Counted from the first letter of the stretch, positions 44,938-57,242 are shown. The stretch: DNA of 64,000 nt from Bactericera cockerelli (GCA_024516035.1 CM044956.1:55271533-55335532); one strand, 5' to 3'. Notes: generated from the sequence alone by a model not told the origin. A program made the numbers and translations.

Positions 44938-45065
44938 GCATAATAATAAAGTTTCACACTAAGTTGAGGTCGAATTATAAGAGAAGATTAATTTTGATAA
45001 GCAGCCAGGCTTAATTTTGATAAGCAGTCCCTCAAGTCGGGCTGTAGTACGCTGTGATTGGTCCG
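44938..45065 (+). repeat. Repeat K, first copy
   Basis: CATAATAATAAAGTTTCACAC, GATTAATTTTGATAAGCAG (twice), CCCTCAAGTCGGGCTGTAGT, TGTGATTGGTCCG. A second copy is at 45479-45604, and the MITE at 53454 shares the CCCTCAA..GAT inner words. Confidence 0.6.
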
Positions 45066-45258
45066 ATTTCAAAGTGTATTAAATTTACGATATCTCCAAT
45101 ATCTTTGTGCAGTTAATATTATTTTATATGCACATATTTTTACTCGCTGTACATTTTTGTTTACATGATTTATTTGTGTAATTAGCTTAACTTAATTTGT
45201 TTTACGGAGCATAATTGTTTAGTTTTCCTTTGTACATTTTCGTTTACATGTTTTATTT

Positions 45259-45470
45259 ATAATAATAATATCGCCTTATTTATACTGCCCGATTAAGACT
45301 ATTAAAGTCCCATTATTCCAGCGTTAAGCCCAAGACATATTATTATGTGGTAAAAATCCTAATGGGGAGGATAACTTGTCATGTCCCGGCTGGGTTTCGA
45401 ACCCACGACCTTTGTAATCTCTGGATTCACAGAGTGCCGCTTTTACCACCACTGAGCTACCGGGAGAGAC
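45259..45470 (-). repeat. SINE-A
   Basis: AATATCGCCTTATTTATACT, GGGTTTCGAACCCACGACC, CACTGAGCTACCGGGAG; near-complete. Confidence 0.9.
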
Positions 45471-45478
45471 AAAGAAAA

Positions 45479-45604
45479 AGCATAATAATGAGGTTTCACG
45501 CTAACATAGGGTCTAATTATATAAGAGGATTAATTTTGATAAGCCAGACTGCCCCTCAAGTCGGGCTCTAGTAAGCTTTGATTGGTGGAAATTCCGACTT
45601 GAGG
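45479..45604 (+). repeat. Repeat K, second copy
   Basis: CATAATAATGAGGTTTCACG, GGATTAATTTTGATAAGCCA, then an 11-bp stem CCTCAAGTCGG ... CCGACTTGAGG. Confidence 0.6.
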
Positions 45605-47307
45605 CAGGCAGGCGTGGAAAATATTTTGGGGGTGCTGACTGCTCTTTATGCATGCAGCATGCAGCATGATGTTAGTAGTACCTACAAGCTTAGCTCTCTA
45701 TCAGAAGCTATATTAATACATTAGATTATACATTAATACTGTAATAATGTACATTTTTTTTTTTTAACAAGAATTGTGCTTTATTTATACATAATTTCAT
45801 AACAATAACATAATAAATAACAAAGTACTTAGAATTAATAAAATAAAATATTATAAAACCTAGTATATATTCAGTTAGAGTTAGATTTTTTAAATGAATA
45901 TTTTACGAATAGGTACATTTTGAGATTTTTTAATTATTTTGAAATGAAAAATAAAGGTAGTTATTAATATACAATTGAATTACTTAAAAGATTTTAGCCC
46001 TATAGATTAGGCTGGACTAGTTAGTCCATAGAATACACTACTGGCAGATAATTTTACTTGTTATAACTGTTTGCTTATATTGGCTTAACTTATTTGTTTG
46101 TTCAGTATGTTCAGTAAATTGTTTAGTTTTCTTTTAATGCTTATCTCTCTCCCCCCCCCCCCCCTTATAAAAACAAACACACCCAAAATGTATCTCTGTC
46201 TCTTTGATAAGAGCATCCTTGTTTACACTAATGACATAATGAAGATCTATGTCAAACCATGAGCTCATACATAAAAGATCAACAGGAGTCAGAATTTACG
46301 AAGATATCAGATACATAAAAGGTAGATACAAAAAGTAATCGAGAAGTCGGCAGAGAAGTGAGTATGGAAGTTGAGAATAAAGCAAAAACATAGGTAGGTA
46401 AAACCTATGTATATAACATACATTATTCACTGAAATAGTAAACGAGGGAATTAATTAAGTGCATAAACTCTGTCTTCATACTCGTAATGTTTGAGGTATG
46501 GATTAGAACGATACGAGTTTTCAAAATCTAAGTCTGCCAGGATTTAAGGGAAGAAAGATAACAAAAAATAAAGATTATTAGAAAAAGAAATTGAACTCAG
46601 GAAAAGAGAAAATGAAAACTATTAATAACAGGAATAGAGAAATTAAAAAGTAGAACTCTAAGCAAGGAAAATAATTACAATCAGGAAAAAAGAGTTTGTG
46701 CAAACTCCGGGAAATATAAAACCAGGAAAAACAATTATCTTCGAAAGAAACCTAAAACCAGGAAAAACAATTATCTACTGAAAGTTTCTAAAGTTCCAGA
46801 TGGGGCGATAAATATTCAAACCACAGTGGCCTGTGTTCAGCGGGATCTTCTTTGCCTGGAGGTGAAAAGTTTGAAGCTACCTTTTGTTGTGAAATGGTTT
46901 ATATGTAGTTTAGACTATAAAACGTTTACTTAAAAACTAGTATCCTGCTCTAGTTATAAAAGTTATTGTTAAACTAGTATACATAAATTATAGGAACCTT
47001 AATAATTATGCAATATAAAATATGTACAGTTTTGGAAGTTTCTATTTCAGATGCTGTATTGAATTTTTTCTCTTTATAGTTTAGGGCATTCTTCCGACAT
47101 AGAAGACGTCTTTGATTGTTGATCCAATGCCAAAAGAGGCATGAATGTCAATTTCAACAATACTATGATTATTTCCCATTAGTATTTTAAGCTCACTCTG
47201 ACATGACAAAAAAAGAAAGTTCTTTTGAAGCCAGTCCATTTGAAAATTTCAGTCGATTTACTGAACTTAACAAACACTAACCTTTAAAAAAAGTTATAGT
47301 ATTTGTT
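45605..47307. other. Unassigned intronic sequence
   Basis: AT-rich, with a C run at about 46152-46165 and a stretch at 46045-46140 that resembles 45180-45260. No gene. Confidence 0.55.
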
Positions 47308-47436
47308 TTAATCACTTTTGTGATATCACAACTACTCCAACTCGCTTTACTAAATCTACGCTGAAACCGGAACTTGAACCACCGACCTCCAGGTTACAAG
47401 TCCACCGCCTTATCGATCAAGGTACTGAGATCGGCT
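47308..47436 (-). repeat. SINE-B
   Basis: CACTTTTGTGATATCACAAC, GCTGAAACCGGAACTTGAAC, CACCGACCTCCAGGTTACAA, TATCGATCAAGGTACTGAGA. Confidence 0.88.
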
Positions 47437-48184
47437 ACAGGTATTTAGATACCCGTTGGAGAGTCTAGGGCAATCAAATAAATTGAGTAGAGATAAGTTG
47501 GAATAAAATAATCATGATTAAGTGGGATTAATTTAGGATAATGCTGTCTTTTTCAAAAGGAAAAGATGGGGCTTACGCTGTCAAAGAGGAAGAGAGAGAA
47601 TATACCAATAGAGATAAAATTTGCTTCAATTTTAGATGAGGAATATCAAATACCTCGGCCGTGGTGTGAATTACGCCAATACAAAAAAAAAAAAAAAAGA
47701 GACAGCGCCACAGAGTGTAATGTAACGGAGAACATAGTTCCCATGTATTTCTTAAGGATATACAGAGGAAGGAATATAAAACTGGCAAAGTTTATCTTCC
47801 AGTAGAAAGTTGGTCCAAAAAAGTTTGAACTAAGTTCATTAAGCATACCGGTAATTGGGTGACCTCACGAACTTTCCCGAAGTTGTTAATGCAATTAATG
47901 AAAGGCCGAACTTGTTTCTGTAATCCCCGGGGTGAGGTTGTGTGGTTGAAAACAAATTTAGTTTCTGAGATAATTTTTGTATATTTTGAAAGAAAACTTC
48001 TGGTTTTTTTTTGATTTTATAAAGCCATCTATACTTTATGCTTACTAAACATACAAATCAGAAATCTGTTGCACCTATTTAGAACTAAATCTTATCCATG
48101 TTCGTAGGTAGGTATAGAACTTTACATAAATAAATTTAATCAAGTTTTATTTACAATTTGTTAGGTATGTTGTATACATTTATA
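47437..48184. other. Unassigned intronic sequence
   Basis: A short frame at 47566-47805 has no recognisable domain; otherwise AT-rich. Confidence 0.55.
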
Positions 48185-50226
48185 CACTGAAAAAAATTTT
48201 AGGTTCGTTTTTACTAAACAGTTTTGTAAAGGATTTTTAATCAAAATTTTTGTTAAAATAACAAGAAATTGATAAATCCCACTAATAGTCATTTGAGATT
48301 TTACTTGGCCGTTCGTAAGAATAATCAATCAATTCTTGTGAATCGTCTGATCGTAAAACCAACTAACGTGTTAATTACCGCAATCAGAACATTAGTTATG
48401 CTTACCAAGTTCTGTTTTGCTGGATCTATTACCAATATATTGGTAAGATTTACAAAAAGTTTGGTTAAATCTAATAAAATTATTCTGTTAAAAATACCAC
48501 CTGATTAGTACATGTCTGATCATTAACAAACAAAAATCGTTACTCTTACCAGATTTATATATGATAAAATACACAAAACAGTATTCGTTGGTTTAACAAG
48601 ATTTTATCTAAAATTACAAAACATGTTTGTTAATTGAACCATACGGTTTCAGATTTCTGACAGATTTGTTTAGCTAAGTTTACTATACTTTTTTGTAAAA
48701 CTCGGTCGTTATGAAAATCATTTGTAGTCCCAACGAAAGTTTTGTTAATCACCCCTAGTCAATGACGGTTACAAGACTCTTTGATTAGATTTACTAAACA
48801 GAATTGTAGATTGAACAAAATTCTTGCTAAAACACGTGTGTCGAGAGACGAGAGAGACAAAAGATCTACAACAATTATTAGATACCGAAATCAATTTCAG
48901 ATTCAGTTGTTTTATGTTGATTGATGGCCCTGTGATTATTACGTCATATCTTTTTAAAATGGTATTGTTGTTTTTTTTTTTTAATCAAATTGATTTATTT
49001 ATTTAAATATTAACGTCCACTGGAGAACGTTAATATCTAAATACACAGTTAATTTTAATATTTACATAGTTAATATTAATAAAGTCATGCTTGGGTTTAT
49101 TCGTAGATGTTTTGTGTGGTTTGGGTTGATAGGTATTGTGAAAGTTTAGTTATTGGGTGTTTTGTGTAAGTCTGGATTTGGTTGATAGGTGGTGTGAGAT
49201 TTTGGTTGTTTGATGTGTTGTCTAAATCTGTGTTTGTTGGTTATTATAATGTGGTTGATGTGCACTTAGTGTGTTGTGTAAGTGAGTCGTGTGAATTTGG
49301 TGATTATTTTTTATTTATATAATAAAAAATGATTTTTGTGTTTAAGAGGTTTAAATTTTTAAAACTATATTTTGCATAGTTATTTCATCATTTAAAACTT
49401 TAATTGTATGTATTTTAAATGTCTCTTATTGCATTTTAAACAAATGAATCTGTGTTTCTCAATAAAAGTGTTACATACACGCCTATTTTTAAATTATTGC
49501 AATTATATTTTGAATTATTTTCTCATAATGACTTAGTAACTGACATTGTTGTAAAAGTTTACTACAGGCGTTTCTGAAGTTCACTATGATTATCAGTGAA
49601 GTTTACTGAGGTTATTAGTGAAGTTTATTGAAACTATCAGTAAAGTTTACTGAAACTATCAGTAAAATTTACTAATATTGTTCGTGAGGTTAACTAAACG
49701 AGTGAATAGGGTGAACGAAATGCGTTGCTTAAACTTACTAAACAGTTCAGTAGATTTAACCAATCTCTGGAGTAAGCAATAACAAGTCTGGTTGTTAAAT
49801 CAACTATTACTATGTTTAAAATTACAAAACACTATCATAAGCCATACTGAGTTGATTGAATGGACTAATGAAGTATTTTGTAAACTTTACTAAACAGTAT
49901 TGTAAATTCAACAAATTGAAAGAAACAACCTTAATAAGCATAACAAGATGATTCGTAAGCATTATGAATGCATGCTTGAGATCTTACTAAATACTTTAGT
50001 AAAGACAATGGAATTTTTTCTTGTCAAAAATACAATAATGAGTTTAGTAAAAGTAACTAAACATAAATTTGTTGGATGAACGAAAGATATCATTATCTTT
50101 ACTAAATGGAGTTTACGAAATTTGATTTGTAATCTTAACAAAACATTTTGCTGTCACTCAATCAACCCTAAGACTTGTGAAATTTACTAAAGTTTTAGTA
50201 AGCCCTACAATAAAATTTTTTCAGTG
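48185..50226. mobile_element. 2.04-kb TIR element, non-autonomous
   Basis: Left end CACTGAAAAAAATTTTAG, right end TAAAATTTTTTCAGTG: inverted repeats of about 14-18 bp. The CACTG start recalls the CACTA/Chapaev group; TA next to both ends would also allow a 2-bp target site. Many dispersed TTTACTAAAC and inverted GTTTAGTAAA words crowd the two outer 600-bp zones, as subterminal binding sites do; the middle (48835-49540) is GT-rich and of different character. No transposase frame. Confidence 0.65.
49591..49678 (+). repeat. 22-bp tandem repeat inside the TIR element
   Basis: Four units of TATCAGTGAAGTTTACTGAGGT type (22 bp), at 49591, 49613, 49635 and 49657, with partial units on both sides. 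Confidence 0.85.
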
Positions 50227-50493
50227 TAAAAATGTCAAGCGTGGTGCCCTGTTTGTACAGACATATCATAAGGATTATTATGTAGGTGGGAACTGGCAAG
50301 ACATAAATTGCAATGTTTACACTTTTACTTTTTAATCCTTCACCCAAGGATAATGTTAAATCATTACTATGGTATTTGATTGCTTTTGTGGTTGCATTTT
50401 TTTTTTTTATTCGACCAATGGTCTTGACATAATTTATGAAGGACATGTCATAGAAAAGAAAATAAAGTGAGGAAAAAACAGTTATTTCTTATG

Positions 50494-50645
50494 TTTCTTC
50501 ATTGGGTGTAGTTTCTTCATTAAGTTTTGTTTCATCATTGGGTTCAGTTTCTCCATTGAGTTTTGTTTCATCATTGGGTTCAGTTTCTTCATTGAGTTTT
50601 GTTCCTTAATTGAGATTTGTTTCTTCATTTGGTTTTGTTCCTTCA
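50494..50645 (+). repeat. 18-bp tandem repeat, paired as 36-bp dimers
   Basis: Alternating TTTCATCATTGGGTTCAG and TTTCTTCATTGAGTTTTG units, about eight in all. On the minus strand they give a 12-residue repeat (ETKLNEETEPND), in a frame of only about 40 codons. Confidence 0.85.
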
Positions 50646-50689
50646 TAGAATATTTTTTCTTCTTTTATTTATTTTCTTCATTGAGTTTT

Positions 50690-50797
50690 GTTTTCAAACT
50701 CACACGGCTAAATTTTTAACTGACTTGGGACTCGAACCACCGACCTCCAGATTACTAGTTCACCGCTTTATCGATCACAAGCTAACTGAGGTCGGTT
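50690..50797 (-). repeat. SINE-B, head only
   Basis: GGGACTCGAACCACCGACCT, CCGCTTTATCGATCACAAGC, TAACTGAGGTCGG. Confidence 0.75.
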
Positions 50798-51299
50798 TTT
50801 TGTACAATTATTAGATACATACATATATACACTATACAGTTTTATATAACCAAACGATGAGATGTACAATGTAAATCACGTAAGAACTATTATAAGTTAC
50901 TAGTTTTTACTCATATTTCATGTTTTTGCATATCATCTTCCGTGATATTCTCTCTTTCTTTTATAAACAATTATGCTTTGCACTATTTATCATCTCATTA
51001 GCGAAAATAATACCGACTTGTTACTACCATCAAAGAGACCGCCTCATATTCAATTACTTATTCATTAATTTTTGTACTAGGCGTGTGTGACCTATTAGGT
51101 CACCAGTAAAAATAGTAGCCGAGTAAGATGATACGTAATCTCTCCCTTCGCTATTTCCAAAACCTACTTGGGGTTGGCATTGTACAACCTCTTCCTCATG
51201 GTTGAGGTTGTTCGGTTCCGACACTATTACTTCCATATTTTATGGTTGGATGCACTTTCTAACACCAAATTTGTTATGGACGTCATTGCTTTGTGTTAT
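50798..51299. other. Unassigned intronic sequence
   Basis: No supported feature. Confidence 0.6.
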
Positions 51300-51520
51300 T
51301 GTCATGACGGCACGTTGAATGCACCGGTTCTCGTAGGATCGCCGAAGTAAGGCAATGTCCAGAGAGGTGAAGACTTCGTTATGGTGGAATTCCGGCCCAA
51401 CCCAGGCTGGGTAAGGTTAATGTGATTAGCAAGTTTGTGAGTTTCCTGCGGATAGAGGGTAACACCTCCGTCTTGATATGACCATGCAGTTGAAAGCGAC
51501 GTTAAACCAAAATTAAATTG
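51300..51520 (+). repeat. 5S-derived SINE, near-complete
   Basis: CACGTTGAATGCACCGGTTC, TCGTAGGATCGCCGAAGTAA, GGCAATGTCCAGAGAGGTGA, AGACTTCGTTATGGTGGAAT; the tail GGCCCAACCCAGGCTGGGTA, AGTTTGTGAGTTTCCTGCGG, GACCATGCAGTTGAAAGCGA, CGTTAAACC is the fullest version in the window. Confidence 0.92.
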
Positions 51521-53453
51521 ATTCTTCCAAAAGTTTATGGCATGATCATAGCAGGTGGTAGAAAATATTTTGAGCGTAACCTCGACTGTTTTATTAGGAC
51601 CCCAGCCTCGGGAAAAAACTCCGTCGACTAAGTACCGGGTTTAGCTATTATTTTCATAAATAATTAGCCGTTTATTTCGACCTTCTTGGCAGGAAAACTT
51701 TACCTATATACATATACTCTATACAGTATGGGCTTTCTTATCACAAAACTTTCTTTTTATCAGTAAAAGTTTGAGAGCAACCGATGATAATAGGTTAGCA
51801 AAACCATGGGTAACACTTGAGATATTCTCCTCAACAGAATCATTATTATTTACAAATGATAATAAATTATAAAAGCTTATTTCACCTCTACTTTTTTGGC
51901 ATTGGTTGGCATGGCCATTCCAAACAGCCAACCTCTACTTAGTTACACAAATATGATTAAAAAAATGAAACTGTAGAGAAAAACAGTATCACAAGATTGT
52001 GTCAGAACTTACGATTCCTCTATTTAAAACAATATCTACGCAAAATCTAGACCTAAGTCCACAGAGGTATAACGAAAACCAAAAAAAAAGTATTGATAAA
52101 AATGTTTTTCATAAGTACACTAACAATACTAATCAGTTGATTAGCGCTAATCAAATATTTATCACTTTGTTTGATGTATAAAATGACTAAAAGCCCCTTT
52201 AGCCTAGTTACGAATGCGTTTTATCTATAAATCAGGATTCGCCTACCAACTTTAACAAACTTCCCACTCTTAAGTCTAAAAATATAACTATCCAGCTTTT
52301 TGATTAAAATGATAAAAAGAGGATTAATATATCATTTATTAAAGGGATTAAAATTGACAGTAAAAATAAAAACTATATGAAAAGGTAAAGCACTAAATAT
52401 GAATCATAGAGACGAGGGGATAACACATGGAACTCAACTCCCCCCCGTTTAAAAATGTCAAAAATGCCAAGCAGATTTAGAAAAATTCCGTCTACCCCTG
52501 TATCATAGTATATTTAGACAAATTCCACCCTCATGATAGCTTCCAACCCTTACTTTGGCTCCCTATCAAGGGATTCCGATATGAGTCACATAGGTTAACC
52601 TCAAACCCCAGAAATGTTATAACCCGACGGTACATAAATGTTGAATCTAATATATGTATTTGTAGCATTTAGCTTAGCATGTAAGAATTTGCTATATTAC
52701 AATGTTAATTATAATAGTATGAATGTATATGTATATTGTAAAATGTATATTGTATACATAGGTATATGATAGTATTGATCTATGTATTTTTGTGCAATAT
52801 TGCATTTGCCCCTCATCACATGTTATTATTAATAATAATACCCACATTTATTATTAAACATTGTTTCTCTTGTATTTATGAATGTGTAGTTCGGTGTATA
52901 TTCAATACAACATTTTTGTGCTCTAACAGTAAATGTAATATCATCTTATGTATGTACGATTGTACATCATGTAATGTATACTTATGTACATCATACATAT
53001 TTCTATCTATCTATGAGGAATACCTATTGCATTAGTCCCCTCTACAATACATCGCAATCCGTATTGACTTTATCATTTGACTTGTACAGGATACATAAGA
53101 ATTAGGGTTGCCTCTTGCCTCAGTCTCAGCTGTTGTTAAACTAACGTCATTATTTATTATTTTGTGTACATTGCAATCAAACAGACTTCAGGGATCTATA
53201 GTACTTGTAATCCCGAGGTCAGTGGTTTGAGTTCAACATCCCAAAGGTTTAGTTAAGCTATTTTGAGAATTTATTTTATTTTATTACTACTTATTTACCT
53301 ACAACTGTTCTAGAGATAAAGGGCTGTGAAACACTCATCTTTAAAATAAGAAGAAGAAGAAGAAGAAGAAAAAAAAAAAGATAGTGAAGAAATGCATTAT
53401 TGAATCAGTGTTTAGCCAGGGGACCCAATGGTGTAAGGATTAGCGGAGGAATA
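51521..53453. other. Unassigned intronic sequence
   Basis: About 1.9 kb, AT-rich. It holds a SINE-C-like scrap near 51555-51590 and, near 53185-53330, a diverged tRNA-SINE piece ending GGCTGTGAAACACTCATC, then a short (AAG)n at about 53349-53370. No gene. Confidence 0.5.
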
Positions 53454-53607
53454 AGGGCCACATTATAAAACAGGATTAAAGTTCAGCTGAGCCAGACACG
53501 CCCTCAACCGAGGGTCGGATTATCAACCAATCACACCGTACTATAGTCCGAGTTAAGGGATAGTTTACATTTAAATTAAATCGAATCCTGTTTTATAATT
53601 TGGCCCT
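53454..53607. mobile_element. 154-bp MITE, TA target site
   Basis: Ends AGGGCCACATTATAAAACAG and CTGTTTTATAATTTGGCCCT are inverted repeats over about 25 bp with one mismatch, flanked by TA on both sides. Inner words are shared with repeat K. Confidence 0.8.
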
Positions 53608-53660
53608 TATACTCCGTCGCCAGGAAAAAAAATCCTGGGCTTCTTACAACTCCTTAATAG

Positions 53661-53935
53661 TCTGTCCCGGTAACTCAGTGGTCAACTGGTCAAGGTGTCG
53701 GCTGGTAATCCAGAGGTCGTGGGTTCGAAACCCTTCCGGAACATGACAAGTCACTCTTCCATTTGGGATTTTGACCACATAATACATCTGGGACTCTGTC
53801 CGATGGAATAATGGGACTTAATAGCTATTAAGTCCCATTATTCCATCAGACCCGACTAAAAATATTAAGTTAATAGTTTAATAAGTAATAGTTTTAGTCG
53901 GGCAGTATAAAACAAAAGGTAATATTATAATTATA
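53661..53935 (+). repeat. SINE-A with a palindromic tail
   Basis: Head TCTGTCCCGGTAACTCAGTG, GTCGTGGGTTCGAAACCC, body GTTGGGATTT-like, then the tail is duplicated in inverted orientation (53802-53847) before the usual AGTCGGGCAGTATAAAAC. Confidence 0.88.
53802..53847. repeat. Perfect 46-bp palindrome
   Basis: Two 23-base arms without spacer: GATGGAATAATGGGACTTAA then TAG, followed by the exact inverse. It is made from the SINE-A tail. Confidence 0.97.
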
Positions 53936-55217
53936 GTGTAAAGAAAAAAGGTGGTCATAACTATGTGTATTGTTTATGTAGTTGGAGAACCACTCTATGT
54001 GTCTAAGAGCTGCAAGGGCTATCATCTATAACATGCCCTTTGATACATTTTGATTGTACATACAATCTACAGAATATAATTATGTCTTTTCTCCCCTTTA
54101 TATTATGAATCACAACAACTATTACTTACTATCATTGAAGAAAGTAATTTAACAATTTATTACAAAGGATTAAAAGTCAGCTCCCCCTCACTATATACAT
54201 GTAAATACCCTCATGTTCTTGATTTATTATTGAACATGCTCTGATTATTGACTTTTGTTCTCAAGAAGTCAATAATCAGATCCATGTACAATAAAAATCG
54301 TTTATAGGTAACGACACCGTTTTTAACGAACAATCGGCTATAGCAAACAAAACCGCCGGTCCGTTGTAGTCCTATGGAAAATATTATTAACATTGGTATC
54401 GTTTACAATGTTTACATTATGTACTTCTGTTAGGCTTGGAATTGTTATCCGTTTTGGAGCTGCGTTGATAATGAATGAATGTAAATAGATAGAAATATTA
54501 AGATTCGATTTTTCATATTCCTCTCCCACAAAATTGTTGTATTTCCCTGGTTCTAAAAGTCAAAGAAAAAAGAAGAAGAAGTTTTTCGTTATAGATATAC
54601 CTATGTATGTATGTATGCTAATGTATGCTATGCAACCATTCATTATGATTTCTTGTACATTTTTGTCCAATTTGTATTTTTTGTAAAATAAAACTACAAC
54701 TCAAGTTGTGAATATGTATTTAATAATATGTATGCAACCATGTATATTATGAGGGGGCGAAAAAAAAACAGAATTAAAAAAACAATGAGAAGAACTGAAA
54801 CTGAAGAGCATTGAATGAAACATCCGTTTCGGATCAAACTGGCAAGGTGACCAGTTCTTATCCTGACCCCAACACCTCACACACCACACCACATGGCCAC
54901 ACGACCACACCCTCCCAGTGAATAATCTTCATTCATAAAGTCAAGTCCAAGCCAGTGGTCGCGATACCAATAGCTGAAATCTGTGCCAACATAGTACATA
55001 CATAAAGTACATACATTGATATAATAACTATGTATTTTATGTACATAAAAAGTGGATACATTACTATGTTTTATGATGCTTCTAACAGTTCATCTATTCT
55101 GGTTGTATCGAGAGATGGCAGTTTTTATAGTGATATTTATTTATAGTTGGGCTAGAACAAAAAATATCATCTCGCAACAATTCTAATAATAACTAGGTAG
55201 CCATCGTATATTTTTTG
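53936..55217. other. Unassigned intronic sequence
   Basis: AT-rich, with ATGT microsatellite at about 54602-54620. A hairpin lies at 54240-54280. No gene. Confidence 0.55.
54240..54280. repeat. Hairpin, 15-bp perfect stem, 11-nt loop
   Basis: TCTGATTATTGACTT and AAGTCAATAATCAGA at 54240-54254 and 54266-54280. Confidence 0.9.
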
Positions 55218-55355
55218 TGTTAACCACTATCGTGTTATCAAAATTGCTCAAAGCCACTTAACTAGATCTTTTCTGAACTTTGGATTCGAACCACCGACGT
55301 CCAGGTTACAAGTTCGCCGCCTTATCGGTCGTGCTACACTGCTACTGAGGGCGGT
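55218..55355 (-). repeat. SINE-B, divergent
   Basis: TTGGATTCGAACCACCGACG, CCAGGTTACAAGTTCGCCGC, CTTATCGGTCGTGC. Confidence 0.75.
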
Positions 55356-55565
55356 AACTCGGCAATCATTTCTCATGATAATCACCCATAACCAAAATCT
55401 ATGAAGGAAAGAAAACAAATTTAACCCGACAACCTATATGACTGGCTAAAGGCTAATTTCTACTTTTTTTTTTTTTTTCTTCAATTAAAAAAATCTAATA
55501 TTAGAAATAAAATTAACGGAATAAATAGGTGTGTTACAGTACTTATAATAACAAAAAAAAAAATA

Positions 55566-55745
55566 TAATAATAATTATAATATCGCCTTATTTATACTGC
55601 CCGATTAGGACTATTAAAGTCCCATTATTCCAGCAGTAAGCCCAAGACATATACCATATCATGTCCCGGCTGGGTTTCGAACCCACGACCTCTGGAATCT
55701 TTGGATTCACAGAGTGCCGCCTTTACCACTGAGCTAACGGGACAG
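55566..55745 (-). repeat. SINE-A
   Basis: ATATCGCCTTATTTATACTG, GGGTTTCGAACCCACGACCT, CACTGAGCTAACGGGACAG; the central body is shortened by about 40 bp. Confidence 0.9.
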
Positions 55746-55892
55746 ATATAATATTATAATGTTTGCTCCCTAAATTTCTATCTAGAGTGTTTAATAATTG
55801 TTTATGTGTCATATCAACAAAATTACCCAATGTCATCTCTGCGTACACTCAGTTTAGTTCGGTATGCAAAATTCATGCGAAATGAATGGAAT

Positions 55893-56433
55893 ATCTGTCT
55901 GGTGGATCGTAGGTGTCCCCTGGCCAGACTCTGGCTATACTGGTCCAGTGGGCGAGTTTCAGTATGAATTGTCTGGTCATGCAGACCAGGATAAAGTTGA
56001 CCATTCAAATTCGAACCCTCGTGACGCTGGCTATTCCCGGCCCCACTCAGGCTCGACGAGGTTAATTAGAGATTTTTGTCTGGACATATAGATCCGGTAT
56101 TGAGTTGGCCATTCAAATTCGTACCCTCGTGACGCTGGCTATTCCCGGCCCCACTCAAGCTGGGTGAGGTTAATTTGAGATTTTTGTCTGGACATTCAGA
56201 TCAGGTATTGAGTTGGACATTCAAATTCGTACCCTCGTGACGCTAGCTGTTCCCGGCCCCACTCAAGCTGGACGAGGTTAATTACAGATTTTTGTCTGGA
56301 CATACAGATCCGGTATTGAGTTGGCCATTCAAATTCGTACCCTCGCCCTCGTGACGCTGGCTATTCCCGGCCCCACTCAAGCTGGGTGAGGTTAATTATT
56401 TGAGATTGGTTATACAGACCAATACTGAATTGA
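55893..56433 (+). repeat. 108-bp tandem array derived from a SINE body
   Basis: Four nearly identical units starting at about 56001, 56109, 56217 and 56325, plus a partial unit upstream. Core: CCATTCAAATTCGTACCCTC, GTGACGCTGGCTATTCCCGG, CCCCACTCAAGCTGGGTGAG, GTTAATT, GTCTGGACATACAGATCCGG. The same words, in the same order, form the middle of the 5S-derived SINE (inverse at 43388-43605). One unit has an extra CCTCGC. Confidence 0.9.
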
Positions 56434-56439
56434 CCATTC

Positions 56440-56650
56440 AAATCGAAACCCTGCTCTACAGGTAATCCAGGTAGCGTAGGGATCCGTTGCGTTGGTTCGA
56501 ATCCCACCCAGTGCATAAATTGTTCCTCATTAATTTGAGTTTGTGACCACATAATAATAAGACTCTGATGGTTAGGTGGTAGAAAATGCTTTGAGCATTA
56601 ACCTCGCCTTGTGGTTAGGTACATTCCACTAAAGAGTGTTATTATTACTA
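56440..56650 (+). repeat. SINE-C
   Basis: GGTAATCCAGGTAGCGTAGG, GATCCGTTGCGTTGGTTCGA, TTTGAGTTTGTGACCACATA, TTCCACTAAAGAGTGTTATT. It abuts the 108-bp array. Confidence 0.88.
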
Positions 56651-57082
56651 TCCGATAGCTCCCATACTACCTATAGACTTCTTCTTCTTTTACTCTGTCT
56701 TATCCCGCTCAAGTAGGGTCGACGTTGTTCAACCTCATGGTTGAGGTTTGTTGGGTTTGGCATACTACCTATAGACTATACGGAGGTAAAAAAAAACCTC
56801 ATTATGATTGGACTTGATTCAGAATTGAATTTCTCAGAACTCCATCTTTGAATGACGTGAAAATTAAATCCCACATTTCCAAGTAGGTGGAATGGAATCT
56901 TTGAGGTGCATTAAATCGTCCATCGCAGAATCATAAATTTAATATGTATTGTTAGGATGTTAGGTTTGCTGGCATTACCTTGACGATCTCCTTGATAATG
57001 ACAGTTTCTTGACGTTTCCGCTATGATTCCATAATTTTATTTTATGATTAGAATGATGATGATGATATTAAAAGTTACAGTT
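56651..57082. other. Unassigned intronic sequence
   Basis: No supported gene or repeat. Confidence 0.6.
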
Positions 57083-57242
57083 AAGTTATCATATTTATGT
57101 AAATCTCTTTCGTGATATCACAACTACTGAAAGGCGCTTCAATAAATTAAATGTACTCCAAAACCGGGACTTGAGCCACCGAACTGTAGGATACAAGTCC
57201 GCCGTCTTATCGATCCAACTACTGACTTACTACTGGGTTCGG
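57083..57242 (-). repeat. SINE-B
   Basis: TCTTTCGTGATATCACAACT, AAAACCGGGACTTGAGCCAC, CGCCGTCTTATCGATCCAAC. Confidence 0.82.

Noticed and set aside
54701..54910. 69-codon minus-strand ORF with several Cys and Trp
   Set aside because: Its Cys/Trp content comes from a CCACA-type low-complexity patch near 54870-54910; no motif spacing.
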